NCBI RefSeq assembly: GCF_036346595.1
Contig: NZ_CP107834.1
Location: forward strand, 5,766,001-5,830,000
Source of the DNA: Streptomyces sp. NBC_00525
GTDB lineage: Bacteria; Actinomycetota; Actinomycetes; Streptomycetales; Streptomycetaceae
Direction of reading: 5' to 3'
Length of the DNA: 64,000 nucleotides
Below, piece after piece: positions 25,814 through 34,845 of the stretch. Position numbers and translations under genes: made by a program. The notes beneath the pieces are model-generated. The model was given only the letters and a program-made list of their open reading frames with translations. It was not told the DNA's origin and ran no database searches. The first letter of the stretch is position 1. Every line of letters starts with the position of its first letter.

Positions 25814-26818
25814 GTGCGATCCCCTCACACGCATGGCGCTTCGGCCTGTGCCGCCGCCCTGCTTCTCGCCGCACTCGCCACCGCCTGCGGCTCCGGCTCC
25901 GGTTCGGACTCCGGCCCGGGGCCCGACGCGGACACCAGCAGACCCACCGCGCCCCGCGGGGTCACGGTGCAGGCGAGCAGCGCCACCTCCGCGCACGTGA
26001 TGTGGAAGGCCGCCACCGACGACAAGGCCGTCACCGGCTACGAGGTCTACCGCGAGGGCAAGAAGGTCAAGTCCGTGCCCGCGTCCAAGGTGATGATCGA
26101 CATCGAGGGGCTCACCGCGTCGACCGCGTACACCTTCACCGTCCGCGCCCGCGACGCGGCCGGCAACGTCTCCGTGCCCAGCGCCGCCGTCCAGGTCACC
26201 ACCCCCGCCCCCACGCCCGCCGACCACGGGCCCCCCACCCGGCCGGGCAAGCTGCGCGGCAAGGCGGACGGCAACCGGGCCGCCACCCTGTCCTGGGGCG
26301 GCTCCACGGACGACATCGGCGTCACCGCGTACGACATCTACCAGGAGGGCTCCCGCATCCACACCGTGCCCGGCACCGAGACCACGGCTCGGGTGACCGG
26401 GCTGCGGCCGGGTACGGCCTACAGCTTCACCGTGCGGGCCCGCGACGCCGCCGACACCTCGTCGCCCGACAGCAACGCCTTCCACCTCACCACCGCTTCG
26501 GCCCCCGGCGCCCCGGCGGACACCGCCCCCACCGGCCTGCGCGCCACGACCAAGGACCAGGGCAAGGAGTACGCCGTCGACCTGGAGTGGGCGCCGCCCA
26601 AGGCGGACGGCGAGATCCACACGTATCAGCTGTACCTGGACGGCAAGATGACCACCACCATCGCCTGGGGCACCGAACCGCCCACCGAGCGGGCCACCTA
26701 CCAGTACACCACCGCCGAACCGCGCGGCACCAGCCACGCGATCACGCTGCGCGCCCAGCTGCCGGACGGCAAGTGGGGCGACTTCTCGGAGCCGCTCACG
26801 GTGGTCCTCGGGAAGTGA
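25814..26818 (+). CDS. Lipoprotein with fibronectin type III domains
   Basis: 334 aa from GTG 25814, with GGAAGG at 7-base spacing; a longer upstream open frame is not coding. The signal ends LLAALATAC with Cys25 as lipid site. Two FN3 domains (about 47-135 and 142-235) are recognised by W/Y-containing strands and the GLTASTAYTFTVRARDAAGN and GLRPGTAYSFTVRARDAAD signatures. A third, more divergent FN3-like domain ends the protein. No catalytic domain is present. The FN3 units resemble those of the chitinase at 32525-34813, suggesting a cell-surface adhesive or scaffold role. Confidence 0.8.
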   Translation: MRSPHTHGASACAAALLLAALATACGSGSGSDSGPGPDADTSRPTAPRGVTVQASSATSAHVMWKAATDDKAVTGYEVYREGKKVKSVPASKVMIDIEGLTASTAYTFTVRARDAAGNVSVPSAAVQVTTPAPTPADHGPPTRPGKLRGKADGNRAATLSWGGSTDDIGVTAYDIYQEGSRIHTVPGTETTARVTGLRPGTAYSFTVRARDAADTSSPDSNAFHLTTASAPGAPADTAPTGLRATTKDQGKEYAVDLEWAPPKADGEIHTYQLYLDGKMTTTIAWGTEPPTERATYQYTTAEPRGTSHAITLRAQLPDGKWGDFSEPLTVVLGK

Positions 26819-26825
26819 GCCCGCG

Positions 26826-28013
26826 TCACAGGGGAACGCGGACCGTCTCGATCCACGGCGGCGGCTGAGGGGCGTCCGCGCCGATCAGCGCGGCGACGAG
26901 CCGGCACGAGGGTGCCTCGTCCGGCCAGGGGGTGTGGCCGTCCGTGAGGACCACGACGATGCCGGGGCGCTCCGGCGCGGCCAGGGCGGCGGCGATGCCC
27001 ACCCGCATGTCCGTGCCGCCGCCCCCGCCGAGCGTCACCTGCTCGGTGGCCGTCACCCGCGACACGGCGTGCACATCGGCGTCGCAGGCCAGCACAGAGA
27101 CCCGGTTGCCCCGGATGCCGACCTCCCGCAGCACCCCCGTCACCTCGCCCAGCGCGGCGCCCAGCTCCCCGTCGCCCATCGACCCGGAGGTGTCCACGAC
27201 CACGGCCACCCGTGGCAGCGGCCGGCGCAGCGTCGGCAGCACGATGCCGCGCAGGGCAGCGCTGCGCCGCGACGGCCGGCGGTACGTGTAGTCCACCGCC
27301 CCGGACGCCCAGGCCGCCGCCTCCCGCACCGCGCCGGCCAGTGCCTGCCGCCAGTCCACGGACGGCTCCAGCACCTCGTCGGCCCAGCGCCGCCACCCCT
27401 GCGGCAGGGTGCCGCGCGTCCGCAGGTGCGCCCGCATGGACTCCGCCGTGCGGCGTCGCAGCGCCTCCGCCTCCGTCGTGCCCAGCGCGGACGGCCCCTG
27501 CGCGGGCGGCAGTTCCCAGGGCGCCGGGCCGTTGTGCGCGCCCGAGCCGCACTGGCAGGGCGGTGGCGAGGGTGGCAGCGCGGGCAGGTACGCCTCGAAG
27601 AGCTGCCCGGCCGGCAGCCCGAACAGACCCGGCTCCACGCGCCCCTCCGGCAGCGGCAGCCCGTCGGCGAGCAGGTCGTCGTTGATCTCGCAGTCCTGCG
27701 CCACATTGACCCGGTGCGCGTCGCGCTGGTCGGCGGCGGGCAGCCGGGCCGCCCGGCCGTGGTGGTCGCGCAGCAGATGCGCCACCTCGTGCACCCACAC
27801 CCCGGCCAGCTCGGCCACCGGCGTCCGCTCCACGAACTCCGGCGACACATAGCAGCGCCAGTGCCGGTCCACCCCCATGGTCGGCACCTGGTCGCTCGCC
27901 ACCACGGACAGCGCGTACAGCGCGGTGGCGAGGTACGGCCGGTCGCTCGCCGCACGGTAACGCGCCGCCAGCAGCTTGGTGTGGTCCAGCCTGAGCCGCG
28001 CGGGTACGGGCAT
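26826..28013 (-). CDS. Putative HExxH metallopeptidase with VWA domain (DUF2201-like)
   Basis: 395 aa, last gene of a four-gene leftward operon. The N-terminal part has HEVAH at 75-79 followed by LLRDH, a zinc metallopeptidase motif. The C-terminal part is a von Willebrand A domain with the MIDAS sequence DTSGS at 274-278, and TDMRVGIAAAL and VVLTDGHTPWPD supplying the other metal-binding positions. A disordered Pro-rich stretch with CQCGSG lies between. Such proteins pair with MoxR AAA+ ATPases, here encoded 4 bases upstream. The pair probably remodels or cleaves a target in an ATP-dependent way; the target is unknown. Confidence 0.85.
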   Translation of the reverse strand: MPVPARLRLDHTKLLAARYRAASDRPYLATALYALSVVASDQVPTMGVDRHWRCYVSPEFVERTPVAELAGVWVHEVAHLLRDHHGRAARLPAADQRDAHRVNVAQDCEINDDLLADGLPLPEGRVEPGLFGLPAGQLFEAYLPALPPSPPPCQCGSGAHNGPAPWELPPAQGPSALGTTEAEALRRRTAESMRAHLRTRGTLPQGWRRWADEVLEPSVDWRQALAGAVREAAAWASGAVDYTYRRPSRRSAALRGIVLPTLRRPLPRVAVVVDTSGSMGDGELGAALGEVTGVLREVGIRGNRVSVLACDADVHAVSRVTATEQVTLGGGGGTDMRVGIAAALAAPERPGIVVVLTDGHTPWPDEAPSCRLVAALIGADAPQPPPWIETVRVPL

Positions 28014-28017
28014 GGTC

Positions 28018-29244
28018 TCAGGCGCTCCCCGGCAGCGCGCCGGACAGCTGGAGGAGTTCCAGGAAGGCGTCGATGCCCTCCGGGACCGGCCAGGCGGTGT
28101 CCCGCATCGACGCCAGGTCCACCGCCGCCCGCGCCGCCACGTCCGGCACGCCCGCCTCGACCGCCTTGGCCAGCACCGCCCAGCCCGCCTCCCAGCGCGG
28201 CCGGGTGAGATCGGCCTGGACGGCGGCCACCACCGCGATCAGGAAGGCCAGTTGCCGGTCCCCGCGCTCGGGCAGCGCGAAGGCGTCCGGATCGGCCAGC
28301 ACCCGGTCCGGGTCGGGCAGATCCAGGTTCTCCAGGTACGAGAGCAGCTCGATGCCCGCCCCGTCCCCGACCGCGCCGGTCAGCGCGGCGGCCACCGCGT
28401 CCCGGCCGGTGCCGGTGGCGTACCCGGTGGCGAGCAGCCGCAGCGCCATGTCCCAGGTCCGGGGCGACGGCCAGGCCCTGCCCCGGCTCTCCGCGTCGGC
28501 CGGCAGGTGGTGGACCAGCCCCGGCCGCGCGGTGAGGAAACCGGAGACGGCGCCGCGGGCCCGCGCCACCGCGCCCGCCGCCCGCGCGGGATCGACGACG
28601 GGGACGGGCGCCGTCGGCCAGGTGCCGGCCATGCCGCGGGCCACGGTGCGCGGGTCGTGCGTCCAGTGCAGATGCACGAAGCGGTTGGCGAGCGGCGGGC
28701 TGAGGTGCCAGCCGTCCGCCGCGCTGGACGGCGGATTGGCCGCCGCCACGATGCGTACGCCCTCCGGGAGCTCCAGGCTGCCCACCCGCCGTTCCAGCAC
28801 GACGCGCAGCAGGGCGGCCTGCACGGCCGGGGGAGCGGAGGACAACTCGTCGAAGAACAGCAGCCCCCGGCCGCGTCCGGCGAGCCGCACCGCCCAGTCC
28901 GGCGGCGCCATCGGCACCCCGGTGGTGGCCGGGTCGTCGCCGACGACGGGCAGCCCCGCGAAGTCGGACGGTTCGTGGACGCTGGCGATGACGGTCTCCA
29001 GCTCCAGGCCGAGGCCCGCCGCGAGCTGTTCGAGCCCCGCCGACTTGCCGATGCCCGGCTCACCCCACAGCAGGACCGGCTGATTGGCCGTCACCGCGAG
29101 GGACAGCGCCTCCAGCTGCGGGCTGGCGACGGTCTCGGTGCGGGCGGCCCGCAGCCGGCCGTTCAGCGCGTCGGCCGCGTCCAGGGGATGGGGCGCCGGC
29201 CGCGCTGCGGGCCGGGCGGGGGCGCCGGGGGCCGCGGTGCTCAC
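28018..29244 (-). CDS. MoxR-type AAA+ ATPase
   Basis: 408 aa from GTG 29244, overlapping the stop of the ankyrin gene (GTGA). Walker A is GEPGIGKS at 61-68, and Walker B is LLFFDE at 128-133. The sensor-1 segment is RIVAAANPPSSAADGW and the following LSPPLANRFVHLHW is the MoxR arginine-finger region. MoxR ATPases act as chaperones that load or activate VWA proteins. Its genetic partner is the VWA/HExxH protein immediately downstream. The two repeat proteins upstream may be sensors that control it. Confidence 0.88.
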   Translation of the reverse strand: MSTAAPGAPARPAARPAPHPLDAADALNGRLRAARTETVASPQLEALSLAVTANQPVLLWGEPGIGKSAGLEQLAAGLGLELETVIASVHEPSDFAGLPVVGDDPATTGVPMAPPDWAVRLAGRGRGLLFFDELSSAPPAVQAALLRVVLERRVGSLELPEGVRIVAAANPPSSAADGWHLSPPLANRFVHLHWTHDPRTVARGMAGTWPTAPVPVVDPARAAGAVARARGAVSGFLTARPGLVHHLPADAESRGRAWPSPRTWDMALRLLATGYATGTGRDAVAAALTGAVGDGAGIELLSYLENLDLPDPDRVLADPDAFALPERGDRQLAFLIAVVAAVQADLTRPRWEAGWAVLAKAVEAGVPDVAARAAVDLASMRDTAWPVPEGIDAFLELLQLSGALPGSA

Positions 29245-30998
29245 CCCTCCTCACCTTCCTCTTCCTCGTCGTAGGCGAAGTGGTTGTCCTCGTCGTCGTT
29301 GTCGTCCCACTCGTCCCACCAGTCCGACCCGGCGTCCGGGTGCTCCGCGAGCACCCGCTCCGCGAGGAAGGCCAGATCGGCCCGCCGGTACTTGCGGATC
29401 ATCTGTTCCAGGGACAGTTCGGTCTGGTCGCTCACGTCGATGCGGGCGCCCGCATCGACGAGGGCCCGGACGAGGGCCGCCGAGCCGCGCCCCGAGACCG
29501 CCGCGCCCAGCGGGGTGCGCTCGCGGTGGTCCCTGGCCTCCAGGTCGAGACCGGCCGCGAGCAGCCGGGGCAGCAGTTCGGTGTGGTCGAGCAGCGGCAG
29601 GACGTGGAGCAGGGTGTGCCGGCCGGCGTCCCGGATGCGCGGATCGACGCCCGCGTCCAGGAGGGCGACGACGCCCGCCGTGTCGCCGTGCTGGGCGCGC
29701 AGGAACAGGTCGCGGCGCTGGGCGGCGAGCGCCCTGGGCAGCCGGCCGGTGCCGGTGAGGCAGCTGTGCTCGACGGCGAAGCAGCCGGTGACCGCCCCGC
29801 CGAACGCGCGCAGGGCGTTCTCGCGCTGCCGTTCCTGCGCGGTGTGCGGCGAGTCCAGCGAGCCGTCCCGGAAGCGGACCTCGTGCCACTCGCCCCGGCA
29901 CCGCACCCGCACCGGGGCGGGCGGTGTGGGGCCGGGCGGGCCGAACGGGCCCTCGTGCTCCGGGAACAGCGCCCCGGCCACCAGCGGATGCAGCTGTGCC
30001 GGGGTCAGCAGGCCGTCGCTCAGCAGGTCCAGGTCGGGCAGCCGGCGCCAGAGCGCCTCGGGCAGCGGCACCGCGTCCCCGGCGGCCTCGCGGTCGACGA
30101 CCGCGATCCGCATCCGGCCGCCGAGCCCCGGCGCGGTGAAGTCGAGCAGTACGCGCGCCCGCCAGTCGTGGGCGATCTGGAACCGTTCCGCCGTGCCGAG
30201 CCGGGCGAACCGGCGCACCTCCGCCTCCAGCCGGGGCACGTCCAGCGCGAGGCCGGTCGTGATCGCCTCGGGCGTCGTTTGGTAATACCGGGGCAGTTCC
30301 GGCGGCGTCGGGTCCCACTCGATGCCGGCCCCGGCCAGCGCGTCGGCGATCCGGCCCCGATGGTGCAGCAGATTCAGCCACTCCGCGCGGGCCACCGGGT
30401 CGGCGGCGCCCGGATCGCCGTGCGGGAGCCGGTCCGCGGGGAGCGGGGTGCCGTCCGGGGCGAGGAACGGCAGCCGGTCCGCGCCGCCGGCCCGTGCCCG
30501 CAGTTCGCCGGTCCGGCTCGCCCGCCACAGGTGCCCGAGGGCGCGCCAGTCGTCGGCGTTCCCGGTGACGGCGGCCCGGCCGCGCAGCGGCCCGAAGCGG
30601 AGCGGGAGGCGCTGCGGGCCGTCCACCATGGGCGGGGTGCGCAGCTGGAGGTACGCGGGCCCGGCGCCGTAACCCGCCAGGAGCACGGTTCGTTCGGTGG
30701 CCAGGGTCGAGCGCCCGGCGAGTATGCGGGGCAGATGCCAGCGCAGCAGGTCCGGGACCAGGTCGCGCAGGTCGGCCAGGAGGGCTTCGGCGACCTCGGC
30801 GCCATAGTGGGCGGCGACCTTCTCCGGGTCGATGCGCACGTCGAAGCCGGCGGCCGCGCAGGCGCCCCGCCAGTCGCCGGCCGCCCGCCGTGCGGCGGTC
30901 GCCTCGATCATGGTGCGCGGCACCGCGTACCGGCGGACCTGGCGCAGGCTCGACGCCTCCTGCGGGGACAGGAACGGCCGGACGTCCTGGCCGGTCAT
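29241..30998 (-). CDS. Ankyrin-repeat protein
   Basis: 585 aa from ATG 30998, which overlaps the end of the leucine-rich repeat gene (ATGA). The first 400 residues are an unrecognised domain with no membrane segments. Residues about 430-550 hold ankyrin repeats, for example DTAGVVALLDAGVDPRIRDA, HTLLHVLPLLDHTELLPRLL and RTPLGAAVSGRGSAALVRAL. The C-terminus is strongly acidic (DDNDDEDNHFAYDEEEEGEE). Ankyrin repeats bind proteins, so it probably recognises a partner or inhibitor and passes a signal to the MoxR-VWA pair encoded after it. Confidence 0.8.
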   Translation of the reverse strand: MTGQDVRPFLSPQEASSLRQVRRYAVPRTMIEATAARRAAGDWRGACAAAGFDVRIDPEKVAAHYGAEVAEALLADLRDLVPDLLRWHLPRILAGRSTLATERTVLLAGYGAGPAYLQLRTPPMVDGPQRLPLRFGPLRGRAAVTGNADDWRALGHLWRASRTGELRARAGGADRLPFLAPDGTPLPADRLPHGDPGAADPVARAEWLNLLHHRGRIADALAGAGIEWDPTPPELPRYYQTTPEAITTGLALDVPRLEAEVRRFARLGTAERFQIAHDWRARVLLDFTAPGLGGRMRIAVVDREAAGDAVPLPEALWRRLPDLDLLSDGLLTPAQLHPLVAGALFPEHEGPFGPPGPTPPAPVRVRCRGEWHEVRFRDGSLDSPHTAQERQRENALRAFGGAVTGCFAVEHSCLTGTGRLPRALAAQRRDLFLRAQHGDTAGVVALLDAGVDPRIRDAGRHTLLHVLPLLDHTELLPRLLAAGLDLEARDHRERTPLGAAVSGRGSAALVRALVDAGARIDVSDQTELSLEQMIRKYRRADLAFLAERVLAEHPDAGSDWWDEWDDNDDEDNHFAYDEEEEGEEG

Positions 30999-32131
30999 CG
31001 GTACAGGCTCCGGACCGCGCGCATGTCGGTGTGCGCGCCGGCGTCCGGCCGCAGCAGCGTCGCGAAGGTGCGCTTCACCCGGCGCGGCAGTCCGGGGCCC
31101 AGGCCCACGTACTCCAGCCGGGAGCCGGGGGAGAGGGCCGCGAGCAGGGTCTTGGCGCCCCGGCCGGTCAGCCCGGTGTGGCGGAGTTCGAGGCGGCGCA
31201 GCGGGCTGCCGGGGAGTGCGGCGGCCAGCGCGTCCGCGCCCCGGTCGCCGGTGGTGTTGGGCGGGGCGCCGAGGCTGCGTTCCGAGCGCGGCCGGCCCAG
31301 GTCCAGCGCCTCGATCCCGTCGAGCGCGCCGGCCAGGGCGCGGGCTCCGGCGGGCCCGATGCCGTTGCCGCCGAGCCCGAGCCGGATGGGGCGGGCCGGG
31401 TCGGCTGTGGCCGCCAGCACGGCCGCGCCCTCGTCGCCGAGGTGGTTGCAGGGCAGGTAGAGCTCCCGGACGCCCGCGTCCAGGATCAGCCGGGCGAGCA
31501 GCGGCGCGGCGTCGGCGCCGAGCCCGTTGCCGCCGAGGAAGAGCCGTTCGACGGGGTGCGGGCGGTCGCACAGGACGTCCAGCAGGGCGGTGAGGCCGTC
31601 CTCGGTGACGCCGGTGTTGACCAGGTCGAGGGTGCGCAGGGTGGTGTTGCGGCGCAGCATCGGGGCCAGGGCGCGGACGCCGGTGTCCCCGAGCGGGTTG
31701 CGCTTGAGCCAGAGCGCCCGGACGGTGTCGTCGCCGGCCAGCGCCCCGGCGAGCGCGGTGGCGCCTGCGGGGCCGATCCGGTTGCAGCCGAGGTAGACGG
31801 TGTGCAGTCCGTGTCCGCCGCCGGCCAGGGCCGCCGCGACGGCGGTCGCGCCCTCGTCGCCCAGCGCGTTGGTGCCGAGGAGCACGTGCGCGACGTGCGG
31901 TGAGCGGGCGGCGGCGGGCATGACCAGGGCGGCGCCGGCCGGTCCGAGTCCCTGCTTGCACAGGTCCATCCGGCCGTCGGCCCGCAGGGCGCCCAGCGGA
32001 TAGGTCTCGTCGGCCTCGACGGGCGGGTGCGCGGCCAGCCGGTCGAGCAGCGGGCCGAGCAGGGCCGGGTCGGCGAGGGGCAGGTCCGGATGCTCAATGG
32101 CCGGACAGCGCACAGGTATCGGCTGCGACAT
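30995..32131 (-). CDS. Leucine-rich repeat protein (ribonuclease-inhibitor-like)
   Basis: 378 aa. From about residue 70 on there are roughly nine RI-type leucine-rich repeats of 26-29 residues with the xLGxNxIGxxGAxALAxAL pattern, such as GCNRIGPAGATALAGALAGD, LVNTGVTEDGLTALLDVL and GGNGIGPAGARALAGAL. This repeat subtype is familiar from animal NLR receptors and RNase inhibitor and is uncommon in bacteria. There is no signal peptide, so it acts inside the cell. It is the first gene of the four-gene operon with ankyrin, MoxR and VWA genes, each overlapping or nearly touching the next. Confidence 0.85.
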   Translation of the reverse strand: MSQPIPVRCPAIEHPDLPLADPALLGPLLDRLAAHPPVEADETYPLGALRADGRMDLCKQGLGPAGAALVMPAAARSPHVAHVLLGTNALGDEGATAVAAALAGGGHGLHTVYLGCNRIGPAGATALAGALAGDDTVRALWLKRNPLGDTGVRALAPMLRRNTTLRTLDLVNTGVTEDGLTALLDVLCDRPHPVERLFLGGNGLGADAAPLLARLILDAGVRELYLPCNHLGDEGAAVLAATADPARPIRLGLGGNGIGPAGARALAGALDGIEALDLGRPRSERSLGAPPNTTGDRGADALAAALPGSPLRRLELRHTGLTGRGAKTLLAALSPGSRLEYVGLGPGLPRRVKRTFATLLRPDAGAHTDMRAVRSLYR

Positions 32132-32238
32132 CGCTTCTCCCCAGTCCCCCGCGGGCCGGTGCCCGGCGGGGGAGGGGCGACCGTGCGCTCCGCCCGCTCG
32201 GGACGAACCGACGCCGTCGACTCTCCTCTACGAAAAGG

Positions 32239-32314
32239 TGGCAAGACAGGTCGGATTCGAACCGACGTCCTCCAGCTTGCTGCTAGGGCGCGACGACCTC
32301 TGCGCTACAGCCTT
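32239..32314 (-). tRNA. tRNA-like element, anticodon unclear
   Basis: On the minus strand a 76-base cloverleaf can be drawn. The acceptor is AAGGCTG/CTGTCTT with one U-U mismatch; D arm GCGC with loop AGAGGTCGTC and GCGC; T arm GTCGG, loop TTCGAAT, CCGAC; then G73 and an encoded CCA. The T arm is canonical. The anticodon arm is odd: CTAGC/GCTGG closes only five bases (AGCAA). Opening one pair gives seven bases without U33. The acceptor helix can also be extended to 10 bp with GGC/GCC. It may be a tRNA pseudogene or an unusual tRNA-like RNA. Confidence 0.5.
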
Positions 32315-32408
32315 GCCGTCGATGATCCTAACCATCTCCGGGACCTATTCGCACACCTGCGCCATCGCAGGCCGGGGAGGTGCCGCCCGGCCGATCCGGA
32401 ACCTCAAG

Positions 32409-32450
32409 TGGTCTGTACCTATTGACGACTTGGTGTAGACCAATTACCTT
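32409..32450 (+). promoter_or_regulatory. Chitinase promoter with two dre-like repeats
   Basis: Two 12-base direct repeats, TGGTCTGTACCT (32409-32420) and TGGTGTAGACCA (32431-32442), flank a -35 element TTGACG (32422-32427). A -10 TACCTT (32445-32450) is 17 bases further. Streptomyces chitinase promoters are known for such repeats, which resemble the binding element of the N-acetylglucosamine regulator DasR. Induction by chitin and control by DasR are therefore expected but inferred. Confidence 0.7.
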
Positions 32451-32524
32451 CCCCTGTGCTCCATGGCACGACATCCGCACCTCCCCGAGGACCGCCTCAC
32501 CGGTCCCTGCCGCAAGGGAGAACC

Positions 32525-34813
32525 ATGTTCGAGCACATGCCATTGAGACGGAGAACGACGACCGCGCTGATCGCCGTACTCGGCCTCCTCCTCGCACTCC
32601 TGTCGCTCCAGGCCGTCCCCGCGCACGCGGCGGGCAAGCTCACGGCGACGTTCACCTCCGCCGACAACGGGCCCTGGTGGAAGGGCACGTACATCCTCCA
32701 CAACGACACGGACACCGCCGTCACCGGCTGGAGCCTGGAGTTCGACCTGCCCTCCGGCGTCGCGATCCAGTCCTCGTACAACGGGGCCGTGACCACCCAG
32801 GGCAGCCACATCACCGCCGTCAACGCCCACTACAACGGCACGGTCGCCGCGCACAGCACGACCGAGCCGTTCAGCTTCTGGTTCGTCGCCACCGGCCCGA
32901 TCACCGAGCCGACCGGCTGCCGGATCAACGGCGACAAGTGCGACGGCTCCGCCGACGAGCCGCCGGGCGCGCCCAGCGGGCTGAAGCAGACCGATGTCAC
33001 CGCCCGTACCGCGTCGCTGTCCTGGACGGCCTCCACCGCGGGCGACTTCCCCGTGGCCTCGTACGACGTCCTCGCGGACGGAAAGGTCGTCGGCTCCGCC
33101 ACCGCGGCCACCTCCGTCACGGTCACCGGCCTGACCCCGGCCACCACCTACGCGGTCACCGTCCGGGCCAAGGACACGCGCGGCAACGTCTCCGCCGAGA
33201 GCGCCCCGCTGTCCGTCACCACCGTCGACCCGGCCACCGACACCCAGGCCCCGACGGCCCCCGGCTCCCTGCGCTCCACGGCCACCAGCGCCTCGTCCGT
33301 GACGCTGGCCTGGAACGCCGCGACGGACAACAAGCGCATCGCCGCGTACGACGTCTACAAGGGCTCCGAGCTGGCCACCACGGTCTCCGGCACCACGACC
33401 ACCGCCACCATCGGCGGCCTGTCGCCCGCGACCTCGTACACCTTCACCGTGAAGGCCCGCGACGCCGCGGACAACGCCTCACCGGCGAGCAACGCCCTCA
33501 CCGTGAAGACCGACGACATCGCCGGCGAGGGCAACTACGCCAAGGTCGGCTACTTCGTGCAGTGGGGCATCTACGGCCGCCAGTACTTCGTGAAGAACCT
33601 GGAGACCTCGGGCGCCGCCGACAAGCTCGACATCATCAACTACTCGTTCGCCAACATCGACCCCAACAACCTCACCTGCCTCAACGGCGTCACCAAGGGC
33701 ACCACCGCCGACCCGCAGGACCCCGAGCAGGGGACCGGCGCCGGTGACGCCGACGCCGACTACGCCCGCCCGTTCAGCGCCGCCCAGTCCGTGGACGGCG
33801 TCGCGGACGACGGCTGGGCCAAGCTGCGCGGCAACTTCAACCAGCTCAAGAAGCTGAAGAAGCTGCACCCGGACCTCAAGATCGTGGTCTCGCTCGGCGG
33901 CTGGACCTACTCCAAGTACTTCTCGGACGTCGCCGCCACCGACGCCGCCCGCAAGAAGTTCGTCTCCTCCTGCATCGACATGTACATCAAGGGCAACCTG
34001 CCCGAGTACAACGGCGCCGGCGGACCGGGCACCGCGGCCGGCATCTTCGACGGCTTCGACATCGACTGGGAGTGGCCGGGCACCGGCACCGGACACCCCG
34101 GTAACCACTACTCGCCCGACGACAAGGACAACCTGACCCTGCTGCTCGCCGAGTTCCGCAAGCAGCTCGACGCGCTGGGCGGCGGCCACCGCCTGCTCAC
34201 CGCCTTCACCCCCGCCGACCCGCAGAAGATCGACGAGGGCTGGGACCTGTCCAAGGTCTTCGACTCGCTCGACGTCGCCAACGTCCAGGGCTACGACTTC
34301 CACGGCTCCGGCAGCGACAACTCCTGGGAGCCGAACCGCACCGGCCACCAGGCCAACCTCTACAACGACACCCAGGACCCGTACGACTTCCACTTCAGCG
34401 CCGACACCGCCATCAAGGCGTACACCGACGCCGGTGTGGACCCCCGCAAGCTGACCCTCGGCATCCCCTTCTACGGGCGGGGCTGGCAGGGCGTCACGGA
34501 CGGCGGCGTCGCGGGTGAATGGCAGTCGGCGGGCGGAGCCGCTCCCGGCCAGTTCGCCGAGGAGGCCGGCACCCGGGGCTACTCGAACCTCATCGGCGCC
34601 TATCCGACGATGACGGTCCATCACGACGAGCAGTCCATCTCCACCTACGGCTACACCGGAAGCCAGTGGTGGTCCTTCGACGACGCCTGGTCCATCGGCA
34701 AGAAGACCCAGTACGTGAAGGACAAGGGGCTGCTGGGCGTCATGGTCTGGGAGATGTCGGGAGACACCGCCCAGGGGACGCTGATGAACGCCCTGGAGAA
34801 CGGGTTGAAGTAG
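32525..34813 (+). CDS. Secreted chitinase: CBM2-like, two FN3, GH18
   Basis: 762 aa from ATG 32525 (GGGAGA upstream). The order is a Sec signal (1-36, ending VPAHA), a family 2-type carbohydrate-binding module (about 37-140, with two Cys and exposed Trp), two FN3 domains (about 148-232 and 243-333), and a GH18 catalytic domain (about 340-760). The GH18 motif DGFDIDWE is at 509-516, with Glu516 as catalytic acid; SLGGW and the late MVWEMSGD also fit. It hydrolyses chitin outside the cell. It is monocistronic with dre-like promoter repeats. Confidence 0.95.
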   Translation: MFEHMPLRRRTTTALIAVLGLLLALLSLQAVPAHAAGKLTATFTSADNGPWWKGTYILHNDTDTAVTGWSLEFDLPSGVAIQSSYNGAVTTQGSHITAVNAHYNGTVAAHSTTEPFSFWFVATGPITEPTGCRINGDKCDGSADEPPGAPSGLKQTDVTARTASLSWTASTAGDFPVASYDVLADGKVVGSATAATSVTVTGLTPATTYAVTVRAKDTRGNVSAESAPLSVTTVDPATDTQAPTAPGSLRSTATSASSVTLAWNAATDNKRIAAYDVYKGSELATTVSGTTTTATIGGLSPATSYTFTVKARDAADNASPASNALTVKTDDIAGEGNYAKVGYFVQWGIYGRQYFVKNLETSGAADKLDIINYSFANIDPNNLTCLNGVTKGTTADPQDPEQGTGAGDADADYARPFSAAQSVDGVADDGWAKLRGNFNQLKKLKKLHPDLKIVVSLGGWTYSKYFSDVAATDAARKKFVSSCIDMYIKGNLPEYNGAGGPGTAAGIFDGFDIDWEWPGTGTGHPGNHYSPDDKDNLTLLLAEFRKQLDALGGGHRLLTAFTPADPQKIDEGWDLSKVFDSLDVANVQGYDFHGSGSDNSWEPNRTGHQANLYNDTQDPYDFHFSADTAIKAYTDAGVDPRKLTLGIPFYGRGWQGVTDGGVAGEWQSAGGAAPGQFAEEAGTRGYSNLIGAYPTMTVHHDEQSISTYGYTGSQWWSFDDAWSIGKKTQYVKDKGLLGVMVWEMSGDTAQGTLMNALENGLK

Positions 34814-34845
34814 ACCGGGAAGGGCATTCCTCTCGAATCGAGACT

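Noticed and set aside
32239..32314. Amber-suppressor tRNA because CTA occurs near the anticodon arm
   Set aside because: CTA falls in the stem of the best fold, not at positions 34-36. I could not place any anticodon with confidence.
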